Positions 34,345-43,286 of a stretch of 64,000 nucleotides of DNA are shown here, in pieces. Within the stretch, counting starts at the first letter, position 1, and every line of letters starts with the position of its first letter. The DNA is taken from the NCBI GenBank assembly GCA_041940425.1, contig JBGTSF010000009.1, positions 31,883 to 95,882 of the forward strand, in the 5' to 3' direction. A model generated the notes under the pieces. The model worked only from the letters and a program-made list of their open reading frames with translations. It had not been told where the DNA came from and made no database searches. The position numbers and the translations under genes were made by a program. The DNA comes from DATHTS01 sp041940425. Lineage in GTDB: Bacteria > Acidobacteriota > Blastocatellia > Pyrinomonadales > Pyrinomonadaceae.

Positions 34345-34943
34345 TTCTTCAAAACTCCTCCGAAAAACACTTTGAGAACTTCCCCAGCCATCGGCGCGAG
34401 CGGGTAGGAATTTTTCGACAAAATCCAGTTCGTCACCATTTCATCCAACGCGCCGTAGAGAATTTTCGCGCCGACGATCGGTTTCAGATCATTGCGGAAA
34501 ATTCCTTTTTTCTGACCTTCGGCGATTATCTTCTGAATGATATTTAGATACTCGGCAAAACCGGCGGCGGAAAATTCCTGCATAAATTTCGTCGAGCCGC
34601 GCAGTTCGACCTGAAAGACAATTGCCATATCGCGGTCTGCGCCGAGCCGTTCCAGATGCAGTTCGGCAATGCGCCGCAGTTTGTCCTGCGGATCGTCGAG
34701 CGCGGCTAATTCCTTTTTGCCTTCGGCGATAAATTCGTCCATCGCGCGGTCGAAAACCGAATGCAGAATGTCGTCCTTATTTTTGAAATAAAGATAAACC
34801 GTGCCGTCCGCGACACCCGCCGCTTTGGCAATATCGGCGACCTTCGAATTAAAAAAACCTTTTCCGGCAAACGTCTTGATCGCCGCCCGCAAAATCGCTT
34901 CGCGCTTGTCCGTTATACTTGTCCGAGCTGAACCTTTTGGCAT
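34341..34943 (-). CDS. TetR-family regulator of fatty-acid metabolism (FadR-like)
   Basis: The 200-residue protein has an N-terminal helix-turn-helix (EAILRAAIKTFAGKGFFNSK, then DIAKAAGVADGTVYLYFKNK, residues about 14-57), and an all-helical ligand-binding domain. It is co-transcribed with and overlaps the acyl-CoA synthetase by 4 bases. Its own 5' region carries an operator like that of Bacillus FadR (see 34964-34981), so it probably responds to long-chain acyl-CoA and represses this operon. Ligand identity is inferred. Confidence 0.88.
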   Translation of the reverse strand: MPKGSARTSITDKREAILRAAIKTFAGKGFFNSKVADIAKAAGVADGTVYLYFKNKDDILHSVFDRAMDEFIAEGKKELAALDDPQDKLRRIAELHLERLGADRDMAIVFQVELRGSTKFMQEFSAAGFAEYLNIIQKIIAEGQKKGIFRNDLKPIVGAKILYGALDEMVTNWILSKNSYPLAPMAGEVLKVFFGGVLKK

Positions 34944-34963
34944 AAATTTTATTGTTTGTGTTA

Positions 34964-34981
34964 TGAATGAACGGTCATTCA
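34964..34981. promoter_or_regulatory. FadR-type operator palindrome
   Basis: TGAATGAACGGTCATTCA is a near-perfect dyad 20 bases upstream of the tetR start. It matches the Bacillus FadR box pattern TGAATGANTANTCATTCA closely in both half-sites. Confidence 0.85.
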
Positions 34982-35085
34982 GTATTTATTTAAGGCTATA
35001 CCAAAACGAAAAGAGAAATCAAGATTTTTCGGAGAATGTGTGTATTTTTTTTGTAAAGCGGGCGGAAAAAGGATTGCAACCGAGA

Positions 35086-35156
35086 GTCAGAACAGGGAGC
35101 GGTAGCGACCTGCTTTATTAGTGCGTTAGCAGGTCGCTACCGCTCCCTGTTCTGAC
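35086..35156. repeat. Perfect inverted repeat, sibling of 8599-8668
   Basis: The 29-nt arms (35086-35114 and 35128-35156) are exact reverse complements and share the core GGGAGCGGTAGCGACC with the hairpin at 8599-8668. It lies alone between the TetR gene and the tRNA, so here it has no coding role. Confidence 0.95.
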
Positions 35157-35176
35157 CTGTGAATCGAAAATATAAA

Positions 35177-35262
35177 TGGCGGAGGCAGAGGGACTCGAAC
35201 CCCCAAGCCCTTTCGGGCGACGGTTTTCAAGACCGTTGACTTACCAATTAGCCTATGCCTCC
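35177..35262 (-). tRNA. tRNA-Ser (anticodon UGA)
   Basis: On the minus strand the 7-bp acceptor stem GGAGGCA/TGCCTCC is followed by a G discriminator and an encoded CCA. The anticodon loop CTTGAAA gives UGA. A long variable arm (CGCCCGAAAGGGC) and the T-arm GGGGGTTCGAGTCCC fit a class II serine tRNA of 86 nt. Confidence 0.95.
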
Positions 35263-35319
35263 GCATTTCGCGGCGAATTGAAAATATAGCGCAAAATCAG
35301 TTTTCTGACAACCTGTAGG

Positions 35320-35856
35320 CTAATTCTGCGTTGTCGTCGCGGTTGTTTCAAACTGTTTTCTCAGCTCGCGTCTTACGTCTTCGAGACCTTTGATTCCCGT
35401 TGCTTTGACCTCGACAAATCCCTGCCGGTTGACGACGACGTGCGTCGGGAAAGCGATTCTCAGCGTTCCGCTTTTGTCGGCTTCGCCGTAACTTGCCAGC
35501 ATCAGCGGCGCGGCATCGGAAATTATCTGGTATTTGAACGGCTTCTTTTGCAGAAATTTATTCAGGTCGGCTTTGCTGTTCGTCGCCAGAGCGAGAAAAA
35601 CAACGCCTTTGTCCTGAAATTCGTCAACGATCTCGTTGAGTTTCGGAATTTCTTCCATACACGGCGGACAGCCGATAAACCAGAAATTGTAAACGACGAT
35701 TTTGCCTCTCAGATCGGCGGTTCTGACTTCTTTGCCGTCGAGTGTCGTCAGCTTGAGTTCGGGCGCGGGAAATTTTCCCACCAGCCTGTAGTCCTGCGCG
35801 GACACCGAAGACACACCGAGAGCAAGCAAGAAAAACAGCAAGATCGAATTTTTCAT
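35320..35856 (-). CDS. TlpA-like thioredoxin-family protein
   Basis: The 178-residue protein is read from the ATG at 35856 (MKNSILLF), preceded by AAAGGC. A signal peptide (LLALGVSSVSAQ) is followed by an AhpC/TSA-thioredoxin domain with FWFIGCPPCMEE (CPPC) and a cis-Pro region FPTHVVVNRQG. It acts in the periplasm, reducing disulfides, probably for cytochrome or envelope proteins. A paralogue lies upstream in the same direction, with a terminator between. Confidence 0.88.
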   Translation of the reverse strand: MKNSILLFFLLALGVSSVSAQDYRLVGKFPAPELKLTTLDGKEVRTADLRGKIVVYNFWFIGCPPCMEEIPKLNEIVDEFQDKGVVFLALATNSKADLNKFLQKKPFKYQIISDAAPLMLASYGEADKSGTLRIAFPTHVVVNRQGFVEVKATGIKGLEDVRRELRKQFETTATTTQN

Positions 35857-35904
35857 AATAGCCTTTTGTAATGCTAAAAAAGGCTGATTGTCAAGAAATT
35901 TTCG

Positions 35905-35946
35905 CAAAAAAAACGCTTCCCGATTTTAATCTTCGAAAAGCGTTTT
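35905..35946 (-). terminator. Rho-independent terminator between the two TlpA-like genes
   Basis: On the minus strand AAAACGCTTTTC pairs with GGGAAGCGTTTT, followed by a T run. It ends the unit starting at 36485. Confidence 0.8.
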
Positions 35947-35969
35947 GATAAATCCGATTTTTCGTTAAA

Positions 35970-36485
35970 TTACTCGCCCTGCAGAAGCCTCGCGATTTTT
36001 CCGTTCAGAGCTTCGGTTTTGCCGTAGCCGCTGGCTTTCATTTCGATCTGACCGTCTTGATTTATTAAATAATACGCCGGAAATCCCATATTGATTCTGC
36101 CCTGACTGTCTTTGTCGGCGTATTTCAAAACCACGCTGAAACTGTTCGGCAGGATATTAAAATTAAAAGGTTTCGATTTTATAAATCCTTCGACTCTGTT
36201 CGGGTCTTCGGTCGTCAAACCGAGAAAAACGACATCTTTTCCTTTATAACTGTCCGCCAGACGATTGAGATTGGGAATTTCGTTCACGCAAATGATGCAC
36301 CTCGTTGACCAAAACGTCATCACGACGACTTTTCCCTTCAGCGATTCGAGATCAAAATTCTGCCCGTTCAGAGCGGTCGCGCTAAACGGTTCGGCTGTTT
36401 TTTTCGACTTATACTGCGCCTGAACAACAGTGGAAAAAACCGCAATTATACTAAAACAAACTAATATCCGCGCTAAATTTTTCAT
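35970..36485 (-). CDS. TlpA-like thioredoxin-family protein with CIIC motif
   Basis: The 171-residue protein has a signal peptide (MKNLARILVCFSIIAVFSTVVQAQ), the thioredoxin-like FWSTRCIICVNEIPN motif and FPAYYLINQDGQI (cis-Pro). The CIIC active site is unusual compared with the CPPC of its neighbour, so the redox potential is likely different. It is exported and probably a paralogue from duplication. Confidence 0.85.
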   Translation of the reverse strand: MKNLARILVCFSIIAVFSTVVQAQYKSKKTAEPFSATALNGQNFDLESLKGKVVVMTFWSTRCIICVNEIPNLNRLADSYKGKDVVFLGLTTEDPNRVEGFIKSKPFNFNILPNSFSVVLKYADKDSQGRINMGFPAYYLINQDGQIEMKASGYGKTEALNGKIARLLQGE

Positions 36486-36633
36486 AGATTTTTGAGTAGC
36501 AGTTTGGTGTTTTGCATTGTTGGCGGTTTGCCAACTCTATTTAAAACAAATTGTTATAAGTTTTCTTTTTCCGAAAAAATAAAGGAGGAGTGCTTAGTAG
36601 GCGTTTCTTTTAGTTTGGTTGTATTCTATTCAC

Positions 36634-37740
36634 ATGCTGCTTGAATCTCTTGAAGTCCAAAATTTCCGCAATATCGAAGGTAGAATCTCCTGCGGAAAAA
36701 ATCTCAATATAATTTCGGGCGAAAACGGACAAGGCAAGACCAACTGGCTCGAAGCAATCTACCTGCTCGCCACGACCAAATCATTTAAAACCGCCAGATT
36801 ATCGGAAGCTGTCAAATTCGGCGAAGAACTCGCCATCGTCAAAGGGGCTGTTAGGCAGAGTGCCGAAATTCACCGCGTTTTGCAAGTCGCCCTGCAGGGA
36901 AATTCGAAAATTTTGACGGTCAATAATAAAAAAGAACCCGTTACGCGCTTTTTGGGCGAGCTTCACGCGATCGTTTTCAACTCGGACGAATTGGAGATCG
37001 TGCGCGGCACGCCCGAAGCGCGGCGCAAATTCCTCGACGGCGGCATCGTTTCGATCTATCCGCCGTTTGTCCAGACCTTGAGCGATTACAACCGCGTTAT
37101 CCGCCAAAAAAACAGCCTTCTGCATTCGGCGCAGGACAACGGTTTTTCACTCGATAAAGTTTCCGAACTGCTCGAACCGTGGAACGAGCAGTTGATCCAA
37201 TTAGCGACCCGCATTCACAAAGCGCGGATTCGTTTTGTCGAAAGACTAAACGAGGTTTTGGAAAAAAAACTTTTCGGCAAAGAGGAAATCTCGATCCGCT
37301 ACGCCTCGTCGCTCGAAGGCAAAGGCGATCTGTCGGATTACGCCGCGCTTTTGACGGAAAGATTAAATCTGCGCGTTCAAGCCGAACTCGTTTCGGGACA
37401 TTCTCTGATCGGCACGCACCGCGACGAATTGGAGATAATGTTTGACGGACACGACCTCAGAAAATTCGGTTCGAGCGGTCAGCAACGGAGCGCGCTTCTT
37501 ATTCTGCAGCTTGCCAATCTCTCAGTTTTTTACGAACAGCACAACGAATATCCGCTTTTTCTGCTCGACGACATTGATGCCGAACTCGACTACAACCGCA
37601 TCGGTCAGCTACTCGAATTTTTAGAGGATAAGACGCAGACTTTTGTAACGACTTCCAAGGAAAGTTTCATCGAAAAATTCGGCTCGAACGCCGATATTTT
37701 TACGATTGAAAACGGGAGAGCGAAGACAAATCTGTCATAA
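36634..37740 (+). CDS. recF: DNA replication/repair protein RecF
   Basis: The protein has 368 residues from the ATG at 36634 (LLESLEVQNFRNIEG). Walker A is SGENGQGKTNW (about 28-38), the signature region is SGQQRSALLILQLA (about 285-298) and Walker B is FLLDDIDAELD (about 307-317). It loads RecA at single-strand gaps with RecO and RecR. It lies 5' of gyrB, an arrangement common near oriC, but dnaA and dnaN are not in the window. Confidence 0.94.
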   Translation: MLLESLEVQNFRNIEGRISCGKNLNIISGENGQGKTNWLEAIYLLATTKSFKTARLSEAVKFGEELAIVKGAVRQSAEIHRVLQVALQGNSKILTVNNKKEPVTRFLGELHAIVFNSDELEIVRGTPEARRKFLDGGIVSIYPPFVQTLSDYNRVIRQKNSLLHSAQDNGFSLDKVSELLEPWNEQLIQLATRIHKARIRFVERLNEVLEKKLFGKEEISIRYASSLEGKGDLSDYAALLTERLNLRVQAELVSGHSLIGTHRDELEIMFDGHDLRKFGSSGQQRSALLILQLANLSVFYEQHNEYPLFLLDDIDAELDYNRIGQLLEFLEDKTQTFVTTSKESFIEKFGSNADIFTIENGRAKTNLS

Positions 37741-37773
37741 ATTGTGTTAAAATTTATCAGTCAGAGGTAATTT

Positions 37774-38067
37774 ATGATTCCGTCAATCGAATCGGTTCCG
37801 AAATTAAACGGCTTGCCAAAAGGTTTATCGCCCGACAGTGCGGTCGAAATTGAAGTTGAAGAAGGCGTTTTGATTTTCCGCGTTTCAAAAAACGCGCAGG
37901 AGCGAATCGAAAAACTTCTGGGCAAAAATAAACAAAACAGTCTGACCGATTCGGAAAAAACCGAACTCGACCGTTACGAAGAAATTGACGATTATCTTAG
38001 TTTTCTCAACCGCCTGACACGCAATCTATCCGAAAACAATTCAGAGGAAAAAGAAAGTGTCTCGTAA
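37774..38067 (+). CDS. Small acidic protein of unknown function paired with HNH nuclease
   Basis: The 97-residue protein has IPSIESVPKLNGLPKGL, then a beta-rich EIEVEEGVLIFRVSKNAQ and an acidic helical tail. It overlaps the HNH gene by 11 bases, so the two are translated together. Similar pairs occur in cyanobacteria and Acidobacteriota. It resembles an antitoxin or partner subunit, but I do not know its function. Confidence 0.65.
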   Translation: MIPSIESVPKLNGLPKGLSPDSAVEIEVEEGVLIFRVSKNAQERIEKLLGKNKQNSLTDSEKTELDRYEEIDDYLSFLNRLTRNLSENNSEEKESVS

Positions 38068-38479
38068 AATTCCCGAAGATGTGCGCGAACAAGTTCGCCG
38101 CCGCGCACGTTTTCTCTGCGAATACTGCCACACAAACGAACGCTGGCAATATGTTCGATATACGGTTGACCATATCGTTCCGAATGATAACGATTCGTTG
38201 GAAAATCTCGCATTAGCCTGTTTTCACTGTAACCGTCGCAAATCGAACAAAATTTCCGTTTACGACGAACAGTGCGGTAAAGAAATTCCGTTATTTAATC
38301 CGCGAACGGATACGTGGAAAGATCATTTCGCCTGGTCGGATGACAAAATCACGATCATCGCAAAGACCGAAACAAAACTCACTATTGATTTGCTTGAATT
38401 AAACCGCGAAAGAATTATGCAAATCCGCCTTGCCGATGTTGCCGTCAAACGACATCCGCCGGACGAAGATTTAAGTTGA
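38057..38479 (+). CDS. HNH endonuclease
   Basis: The 140-residue HNH nuclease has CEYCHTNERW (CxxC), YTVDHIVPND (the DH of the HNH core), LACFHCNRRKSNK (CxxC and Asn-Arg) and a basic N-terminus. It is a ββα-metal nuclease with a zinc ribbon; substrate DNA is unknown. It overlaps its small upstream partner, and sits between recF and gyrB, possibly an inserted selfish or defence module. Confidence 0.85.
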   Translation: MSRKIPEDVREQVRRRARFLCEYCHTNERWQYVRYTVDHIVPNDNDSLENLALACFHCNRRKSNKISVYDEQCGKEIPLFNPRTDTWKDHFAWSDDKITIIAKTETKLTIDLLELNRERIMQIRLADVAVKRHPPDEDLS

Positions 38480-38609
38480 TCTAAATTATTAAAAAATAAG
38501 CACCAAATATAGCATTTTTCGGCATTTCAGCGTTTTTTATATTCCCGAAAAAATGGTAAAATAAAGGTAACTTTTTGATAAGGAATTTTTAAGATAGAGG
38601 ATAATAAAT

Positions 38610-41030
38610 TTGGCTAAAGCAAAATCAGATTACGGTGCCGATTCGATCACCGTTTTGGAAGGAAGAGACGCGGTGCGGAAACGTCCCGCGATGTATATCG
38701 GTTCGACCGGCGATCTCGGTCTTCACCATCTCGTTTATGAAGTCGTTGACAACTCGGTTGACGAAGCTCTCGCGGGTTACTGCGACACGATCGAAGTTAC
38801 GATCCATATGGACAATTCAATCACGGTCGTGGACAATGGGCGCGGAATTCCCGTGGATATGCACAAGCAGGAAGGTCGCTCTGCCGCCGAGGTCGTGATG
38901 ACCATTCTGCACGCGGGCGGAAAGTTCGATTCAAACTCATATAAAGTTTCCGGCGGTCTGCACGGTGTCGGCGTAAGCTGCGTTAATTTTCTGTCGGAAT
39001 GGCTGAAACTCGAAATTTGGCGCGACGGGAAAACTTACGAGCAGTTTTACAAAACCGGCATCCCGACCGAACCGCTCAAGCAAACCGGAAAAACGAGCAA
39101 ACGCGGCACGAAAGTTACATTCAAACCCGACGGCGATATTTTTGACACGACCGTTTACAGTTTTGAAAAACTCTCGGAACGGCTCAGGGAAAAAGCGTTT
39201 TTGAACAAAGGCATCCGCATTCTCATCAAAGACGAACGCGAAGAGCCGGAAAAATCGCACGAATTTTATTACAAGGGCGGCATCGCCGAATTCGTTAAAC
39301 ATCTCAACAAAAACCGCTCTGCGCTTCACGAACAGCCGCTCTATTTCGAGCAGGTCGAAGGCGACGTAACCATCGAAGTAGCGATGCAGTATAACGACGG
39401 CTACGACGAAAAGGTCTATACGTTCGCCAACAATATCAACACGGTTGACGGCGGAACGCATCTCGCCGGTTTTCGCGGCGCGCTGACGCGGACGATCAAC
39501 AACTACGCGAACGCTTCGGGACTTTTGAAAAATTTCAAAGGCTCGCTCTCCGGCGACGATGCCCGCGAAGGTCTTGTCGCGGTCGTGTCGGTCAAACTTC
39601 CGCAACCGCAGTTTGAAGGTCAGACCAAAGGCAAATTAAATTCGGATGTCAAAGGAACGGTCGAATCATTTTTAAATGACAAACTCGGCGAATATTTCGA
39701 ACGCAATCCGAACGTGGCGAAAAAGATCGTCGGCAAAGCCGTTGACGCGGCGCGGGCGCGTGAAGCCGCGCGAAAGGCGCGTGAAATCGTCCGCAAAAGC
39801 GCGTTAGGAACTTCGACTCTGCCCGGAAAACTCGCCGATTGTCAGGAAAAAGACCCGGCGCAATCGGAAATTTATCTAGTCGAAGGCGACAGCGCGGGCG
39901 GTTCAGCCAAGCAGGGACGCGACCGTTCGAATCAAGCCGTTTTACCATTGAAAGGTAAGATTCTGAACGTCGAAAAAGCGCGTTTTGACAAAATGCTCGG
40001 ACACGGCGAGATCAAGGCTTTAATCACCGCGCTCGGCACAGGGATCGGTAAAGATGATTTTGAAATTGAAAAACTTCGTTACCACAAAGTTGTTTTAATG
40101 ACCGACGCTGACGTTGACGGCTCGCATATCAGAACACTGCTTCTGACGTTCTTTTATCGCCAGATGCCCGAGCTTGTCGAAAACGGTTTTGTCTATATCG
40201 CGCAGCCGCCGCTTTACAAGGTCAAAAAAGGCAAAAAGGAAGAATACATCAAAGACGAAACCGCGATGTTTCGCTATATGATGAAACAGGCGACGAGCGA
40301 TATTGATCTGAAATCGCTCGGCAACAATAAAACTTACGAGGGCAAAGAGCTTTCGAAAATGCTCGAACAGGTTACCGAATACGAACGCTATTTCGAGCGT
40401 TTCACGCGCCGTCTGAACAACGACGAGCGGCTTCTCGAAGCGATTCTCGATGCGTTTGTCGGCGATGACGGCGTGCTGGTCAAACACAACGTCAAACTCC
40501 GAAAAGTTTTCGAGAAGGAAGAACTGATGGCGGAAGTCGAAGGCAAAGTCGCCGCAGCCGGTTACAAGACCGATCTGACGAGCGACGAAGAACACGGGCT
40601 TTCGGAAATCGTCATCTTTTTCGGCAACGGTCAACAGGTAATTTTCGATTGGGATCTGGCGAGCTACGTCGAGTTTCAAAAATCTCTGGAACTCAAACGC
40701 AGTCTGGAAGAAAATTTCCCCGCGCCCTTCGTTCTCGGCGAAAACGGGACGAGCGAGGAAATCGCCACACGCGAAGAGCTGCTCGAAAAAGTAATGTCGG
40801 CGGCGAAAAAGGATTTGAACATCCAGCGTTACAAAGGTCTGGGCGAGTTGAATCCCGAACAGCTCTGGGAAACGACGATGAATCCCGAAAAACGCACGCT
40901 TCTTCAAGTCCGCATCGAAGACGCGATTGAAACTGATGAAATCTTCACGGTTCTAATGGGCGATCAGGTCGAACCGCGGCGGAAGTTTATCGAAGACAAC
41001 GCGCTCGATGTGAAAAATCTGGACGTTTAA
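38610..41030 (+). CDS. gyrB: DNA gyrase subunit B
   Basis: The 806-residue GyrB starts with a TTG (38610) preceded by AGAGG. The GHKL ATPase motifs EVVDNSVDEALAG (about 45-57) and SGGLHGVGVSCVN (about 113-125), the TOPRIM motifs LVEGDSAGGSAKQG (about 425) and TDADVDGSHIRTL (about 500), and the C-terminal QRYKGLGELNPEQLWETT are all present. With GyrA it introduces negative supercoils using ATP. Its own terminator follows. Confidence 0.97.
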   Translation: MAKAKSDYGADSITVLEGRDAVRKRPAMYIGSTGDLGLHHLVYEVVDNSVDEALAGYCDTIEVTIHMDNSITVVDNGRGIPVDMHKQEGRSAAEVVMTILHAGGKFDSNSYKVSGGLHGVGVSCVNFLSEWLKLEIWRDGKTYEQFYKTGIPTEPLKQTGKTSKRGTKVTFKPDGDIFDTTVYSFEKLSERLREKAFLNKGIRILIKDEREEPEKSHEFYYKGGIAEFVKHLNKNRSALHEQPLYFEQVEGDVTIEVAMQYNDGYDEKVYTFANNINTVDGGTHLAGFRGALTRTINNYANASGLLKNFKGSLSGDDAREGLVAVVSVKLPQPQFEGQTKGKLNSDVKGTVESFLNDKLGEYFERNPNVAKKIVGKAVDAARAREAARKAREIVRKSALGTSTLPGKLADCQEKDPAQSEIYLVEGDSAGGSAKQGRDRSNQAVLPLKGKILNVEKARFDKMLGHGEIKALITALGTGIGKDDFEIEKLRYHKVVLMTDADVDGSHIRTLLLTFFYRQMPELVENGFVYIAQPPLYKVKKGKKEEYIKDETAMFRYMMKQATSDIDLKSLGNNKTYEGKELSKMLEQVTEYERYFERFTRRLNNDERLLEAILDAFVGDDGVLVKHNVKLRKVFEKEELMAEVEGKVAAAGYKTDLTSDEEHGLSEIVIFFGNGQQVIFDWDLASYVEFQKSLELKRSLEENFPAPFVLGENGTSEEIATREELLEKVMSAAKKDLNIQRYKGLGELNPEQLWETTMNPEKRTLLQVRIEDAIETDEIFTVLMGDQVEPRRKFIEDNALDVKNLDV

Positions 41031-41043
41031 TTTTATCGAATAA

Positions 41044-41073
41044 AGCCGCAGAAAACTCACCTGCGGCTTTTTT
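41044..41073 (+). terminator. Rho-independent terminator after gyrB
   Basis: AGCCGCAG (41044-41051) pairs with CTGCGGCT (41061-41068), followed by TTTTT, 13 bases after the gyrB stop. Confidence 0.9.
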
Positions 41074-41078
41074 ATCAA

Positions 41079-41453
41079 ATGGAAGTTTTAATAGTCGGTT
41101 TATGGATACTCTTTTTTTTCACCATTCCCGTCGCCGTGATTCTGGTTGCCGGAAATGTCTATGGCAAATATAAAACCGTCGAGATCGTCGGGAAACTTCT
41201 TATTTCGATTTTCATTTATATAGTAACTACGATTATTTCTTTCCTCTTTTCCATTTTAGTAGTTGTCGGCGCGGAACCGCGAAACGGAAAGCCGCTGACC
41301 GTCACCGAACAAGTTATCGGTTTATCAGCAGTTTATATTTACGGATTTGTCGGTTATCTGCTCTGTTCTTTTATCAACGGAGGTTTCTTCAAACCCTGGA
41401 AATTTTCCGTATTCTATTCTAAAAAACCGCAGACTATTTTCGGCAAAAAATAA
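41079..41453 (+). CDS. Small multi-pass membrane protein, unknown
   Basis: The 124-residue protein has three hydrophobic helices (about 3-25, 40-66, 80-100). There is no recognised family and no obvious partner. It begins just after the gyrB terminator. A short polar C-terminus (SVFYSKKPQTIFGKK) probably faces the cytoplasm. Confidence 0.6.
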   Translation: MEVLIVGLWILFFFTIPVAVILVAGNVYGKYKTVEIVGKLLISIFIYIVTTIISFLFSILVVVGAEPRNGKPLTVTEQVIGLSAVYIYGFVGYLLCSFINGGFFKPWKFSVFYSKKPQTIFGKK

Positions 41454-41506
41454 TTTGCGAAAACTAACCTAAAGTGCAATCATTTTTATAAAGAGGAAAT
41501 AAAAAA

Positions 41507-42166
41507 ATGTCAGCAGTTTTAGAAAAAATCCCGACAAAACAGACAAAAGTTTCGACCAATGTCGTCGAACGGGTCATTCTTCACGGCATCAGTTGGGAAA
41601 CTTACGAACGGATTTTGGATGAACATAACGAAGTCAGTAATCGCCATTTCTCTTATAACGAGGGAGATTTGGAAATTATGGTGCTGGGCTACGAACACGA
41701 AACTCTTAAAGCAAGATTGTCCGAACTCGTCACGGAAATAGCGAGAATTTTAGAAATTGATTACGAAAACGCCGCTTCGACGACTTTTCGCAGAGAGTCG
41801 AAGAAAAAAGGATTTGAAGGCGACGCGACTTTTTATTTCAAAAATGCGGAAACGATTCGCCGGAAAACTAAAATTGATTTGTCGAAAGACCCGCCGCCCG
41901 AACTCGTAATAGAAATTGACATCACGCACGGTTCGCTTTCAAAATTTCCGATTTTTGCTGATCTGGGAATCGAAGAAGTCTGGCGTTTTGACGGTGAAAA
42001 CGTAAAGTTTCATCGTTTGCATGGCAAAAATTATAAGGAAATTTCAGAAAGCGTTTGTCTAAAAAATCTGAAAAGCAAAATGGTAACGGAGTTGCTTTTC
42101 AGTGCAAGTGAATTAAAAAAACTTGATTGGGTAAAACTTATTCACAAAACGATTAAAGAGGAATAG
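41507..42166 (+). CDS. Uma2-family (DUF820) PD-(D/E)XK-like nuclease
   Basis: The 219-residue protein has SYNEGDLEIMVLGYEHE (about 45-61), FEGDATFYF (about 105) and PPELVIEIDITHGS (about 127-140), matching the Uma2/DUF820 PD-(D/E)xK fold: E..., D and E-x-D (ELVIEID). Such proteins are numerous in cyanobacteria and other environmental bacteria; function uncertain. Its first six codons and its ribosome-binding region are nearly identical to those of the adjacent nadA (see findings). It ends 4 bases before nadA. Confidence 0.82.
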   Translation: MSAVLEKIPTKQTKVSTNVVERVILHGISWETYERILDEHNEVSNRHFSYNEGDLEIMVLGYEHETLKARLSELVTEIARILEIDYENAASTTFRRESKKKGFEGDATFYFKNAETIRRKTKIDLSKDPPPELVIEIDITHGSLSKFPIFADLGIEEVWRFDGENVKFHRLHGKNYKEISESVCLKNLKSKMVTELLFSASELKKLDWVKLIHKTIKEE

Positions 42167-42170
42167 AAAA

Positions 42171-43280
42171 ATGTCAGCAGTTTTAGAAGCCATCCGACCG
42201 ATCGAAGATTATCTCGTGATGCAAGACGCGGAAATCGCCGAAAGCATCGAGGAAGCGCGGCGCGAACTTGGCGAAAAGGTCATTATTTTAGGTCATCATT
42301 ACCAGCGCGAAGACGTGATTCAACACGCCGATCTGACGGGCGATTCTTATCAATTGTCGGTGATGGCTTCGCAGACGGACGCGGATTTTATCGTTTTCTG
42401 CGGCGTGCATTTTATGGCGGAATCGGCTGACATCTTGGGCAAACCGCGCCAGCGCGTCATTCTGCCCGATCTCGGCGCGGGCTGTTCGATGGCGGATATG
42501 GCGACCATCGAGCAGGTCGAAGACGCTTGGGAACAATTAAGGGAAATCGGAGTTTTGGACAAACGAGTCGCGCCGATCACCTATATGAATTCGAGCGCGG
42601 CGATCAAAGCGTTTTGCGGTCGCAACGAAGGCGTGGTCTGCACTTCGTCAAACGCCGTTCCGCTGTTCGATATTTATCTCAAAAATTTCGACAAGATGTT
42701 TTTCTTTCCCGATCAGCACTTGGGGCGAAACACGGGCGCGAAATTCGGCATTCCGCTCGACAAAATGGCTCTCTGGAATCCGCACGAAGAACTCGGCGGT
42801 AATACCGAAGAAGAACTAAGAGAAGCCAAACTCATTTTATGGCGCGGGCATTGTTCGGTTCACGGCAGATTTAAACCGTGGCACGTCGAGCAGATCAGAA
42901 AGCAAGTTCCCGGCGTTCAGGTTCTCGTTCATCCCGAATGTATGCGCGAAGTCGTCGAAATATCGGATTTTGACGGCTCGACCAGCTACATCATCAAAAC
43001 CGTCGAAAACGCTCCGGCAGGCTCGAAATGGGCGATCGGCACGGAAGTAAATCTGGTCAACCGGCTGGCGAAAAAATTCCCCGACAAAGAAATTCACCTG
43101 CTCGCGCCCGACCTCTGCATGTGCGCGACAATGTATCGCATCGCCCCACAAAATCTCGCCTGGGCGATGGAAAATCTGGCAATGGGAAACGTCGTCAACG
43201 AAATCACGGTTGACGACGAAACAAAAAAATGGGCATTGGTCGCGCTCGAAAGAATGATCTCGATGACTGAGAAGAAATAA
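42171..43280 (+). CDS. nadA: Quinolinate synthase A
   Basis: The 369-residue NadA contains GHHYQREDVIQHADLTGDS (about 38-56), FCGVHFMAESADIL (Cys about 82), GVVCTSSNA, and PDLCMCATM (a third conserved Cys, cluster ligand). It condenses iminoaspartate with dihydroxyacetone phosphate to quinolinate using a 4Fe-4S cluster. nadB and nadC are not in the window. The start shares its first codons with Uma2 upstream. Confidence 0.96.
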   Translation: MSAVLEAIRPIEDYLVMQDAEIAESIEEARRELGEKVIILGHHYQREDVIQHADLTGDSYQLSVMASQTDADFIVFCGVHFMAESADILGKPRQRVILPDLGAGCSMADMATIEQVEDAWEQLREIGVLDKRVAPITYMNSSAAIKAFCGRNEGVVCTSSNAVPLFDIYLKNFDKMFFFPDQHLGRNTGAKFGIPLDKMALWNPHEELGGNTEEELREAKLILWRGHCSVHGRFKPWHVEQIRKQVPGVQVLVHPECMREVVEISDFDGSTSYIIKTVENAPAGSKWAIGTEVNLVNRLAKKFPDKEIHLLAPDLCMCATMYRIAPQNLAWAMENLAMGNVVNEITVDDETKKWALVALERMISMTEKK

Positions 43281-43286
43281 AACGCA

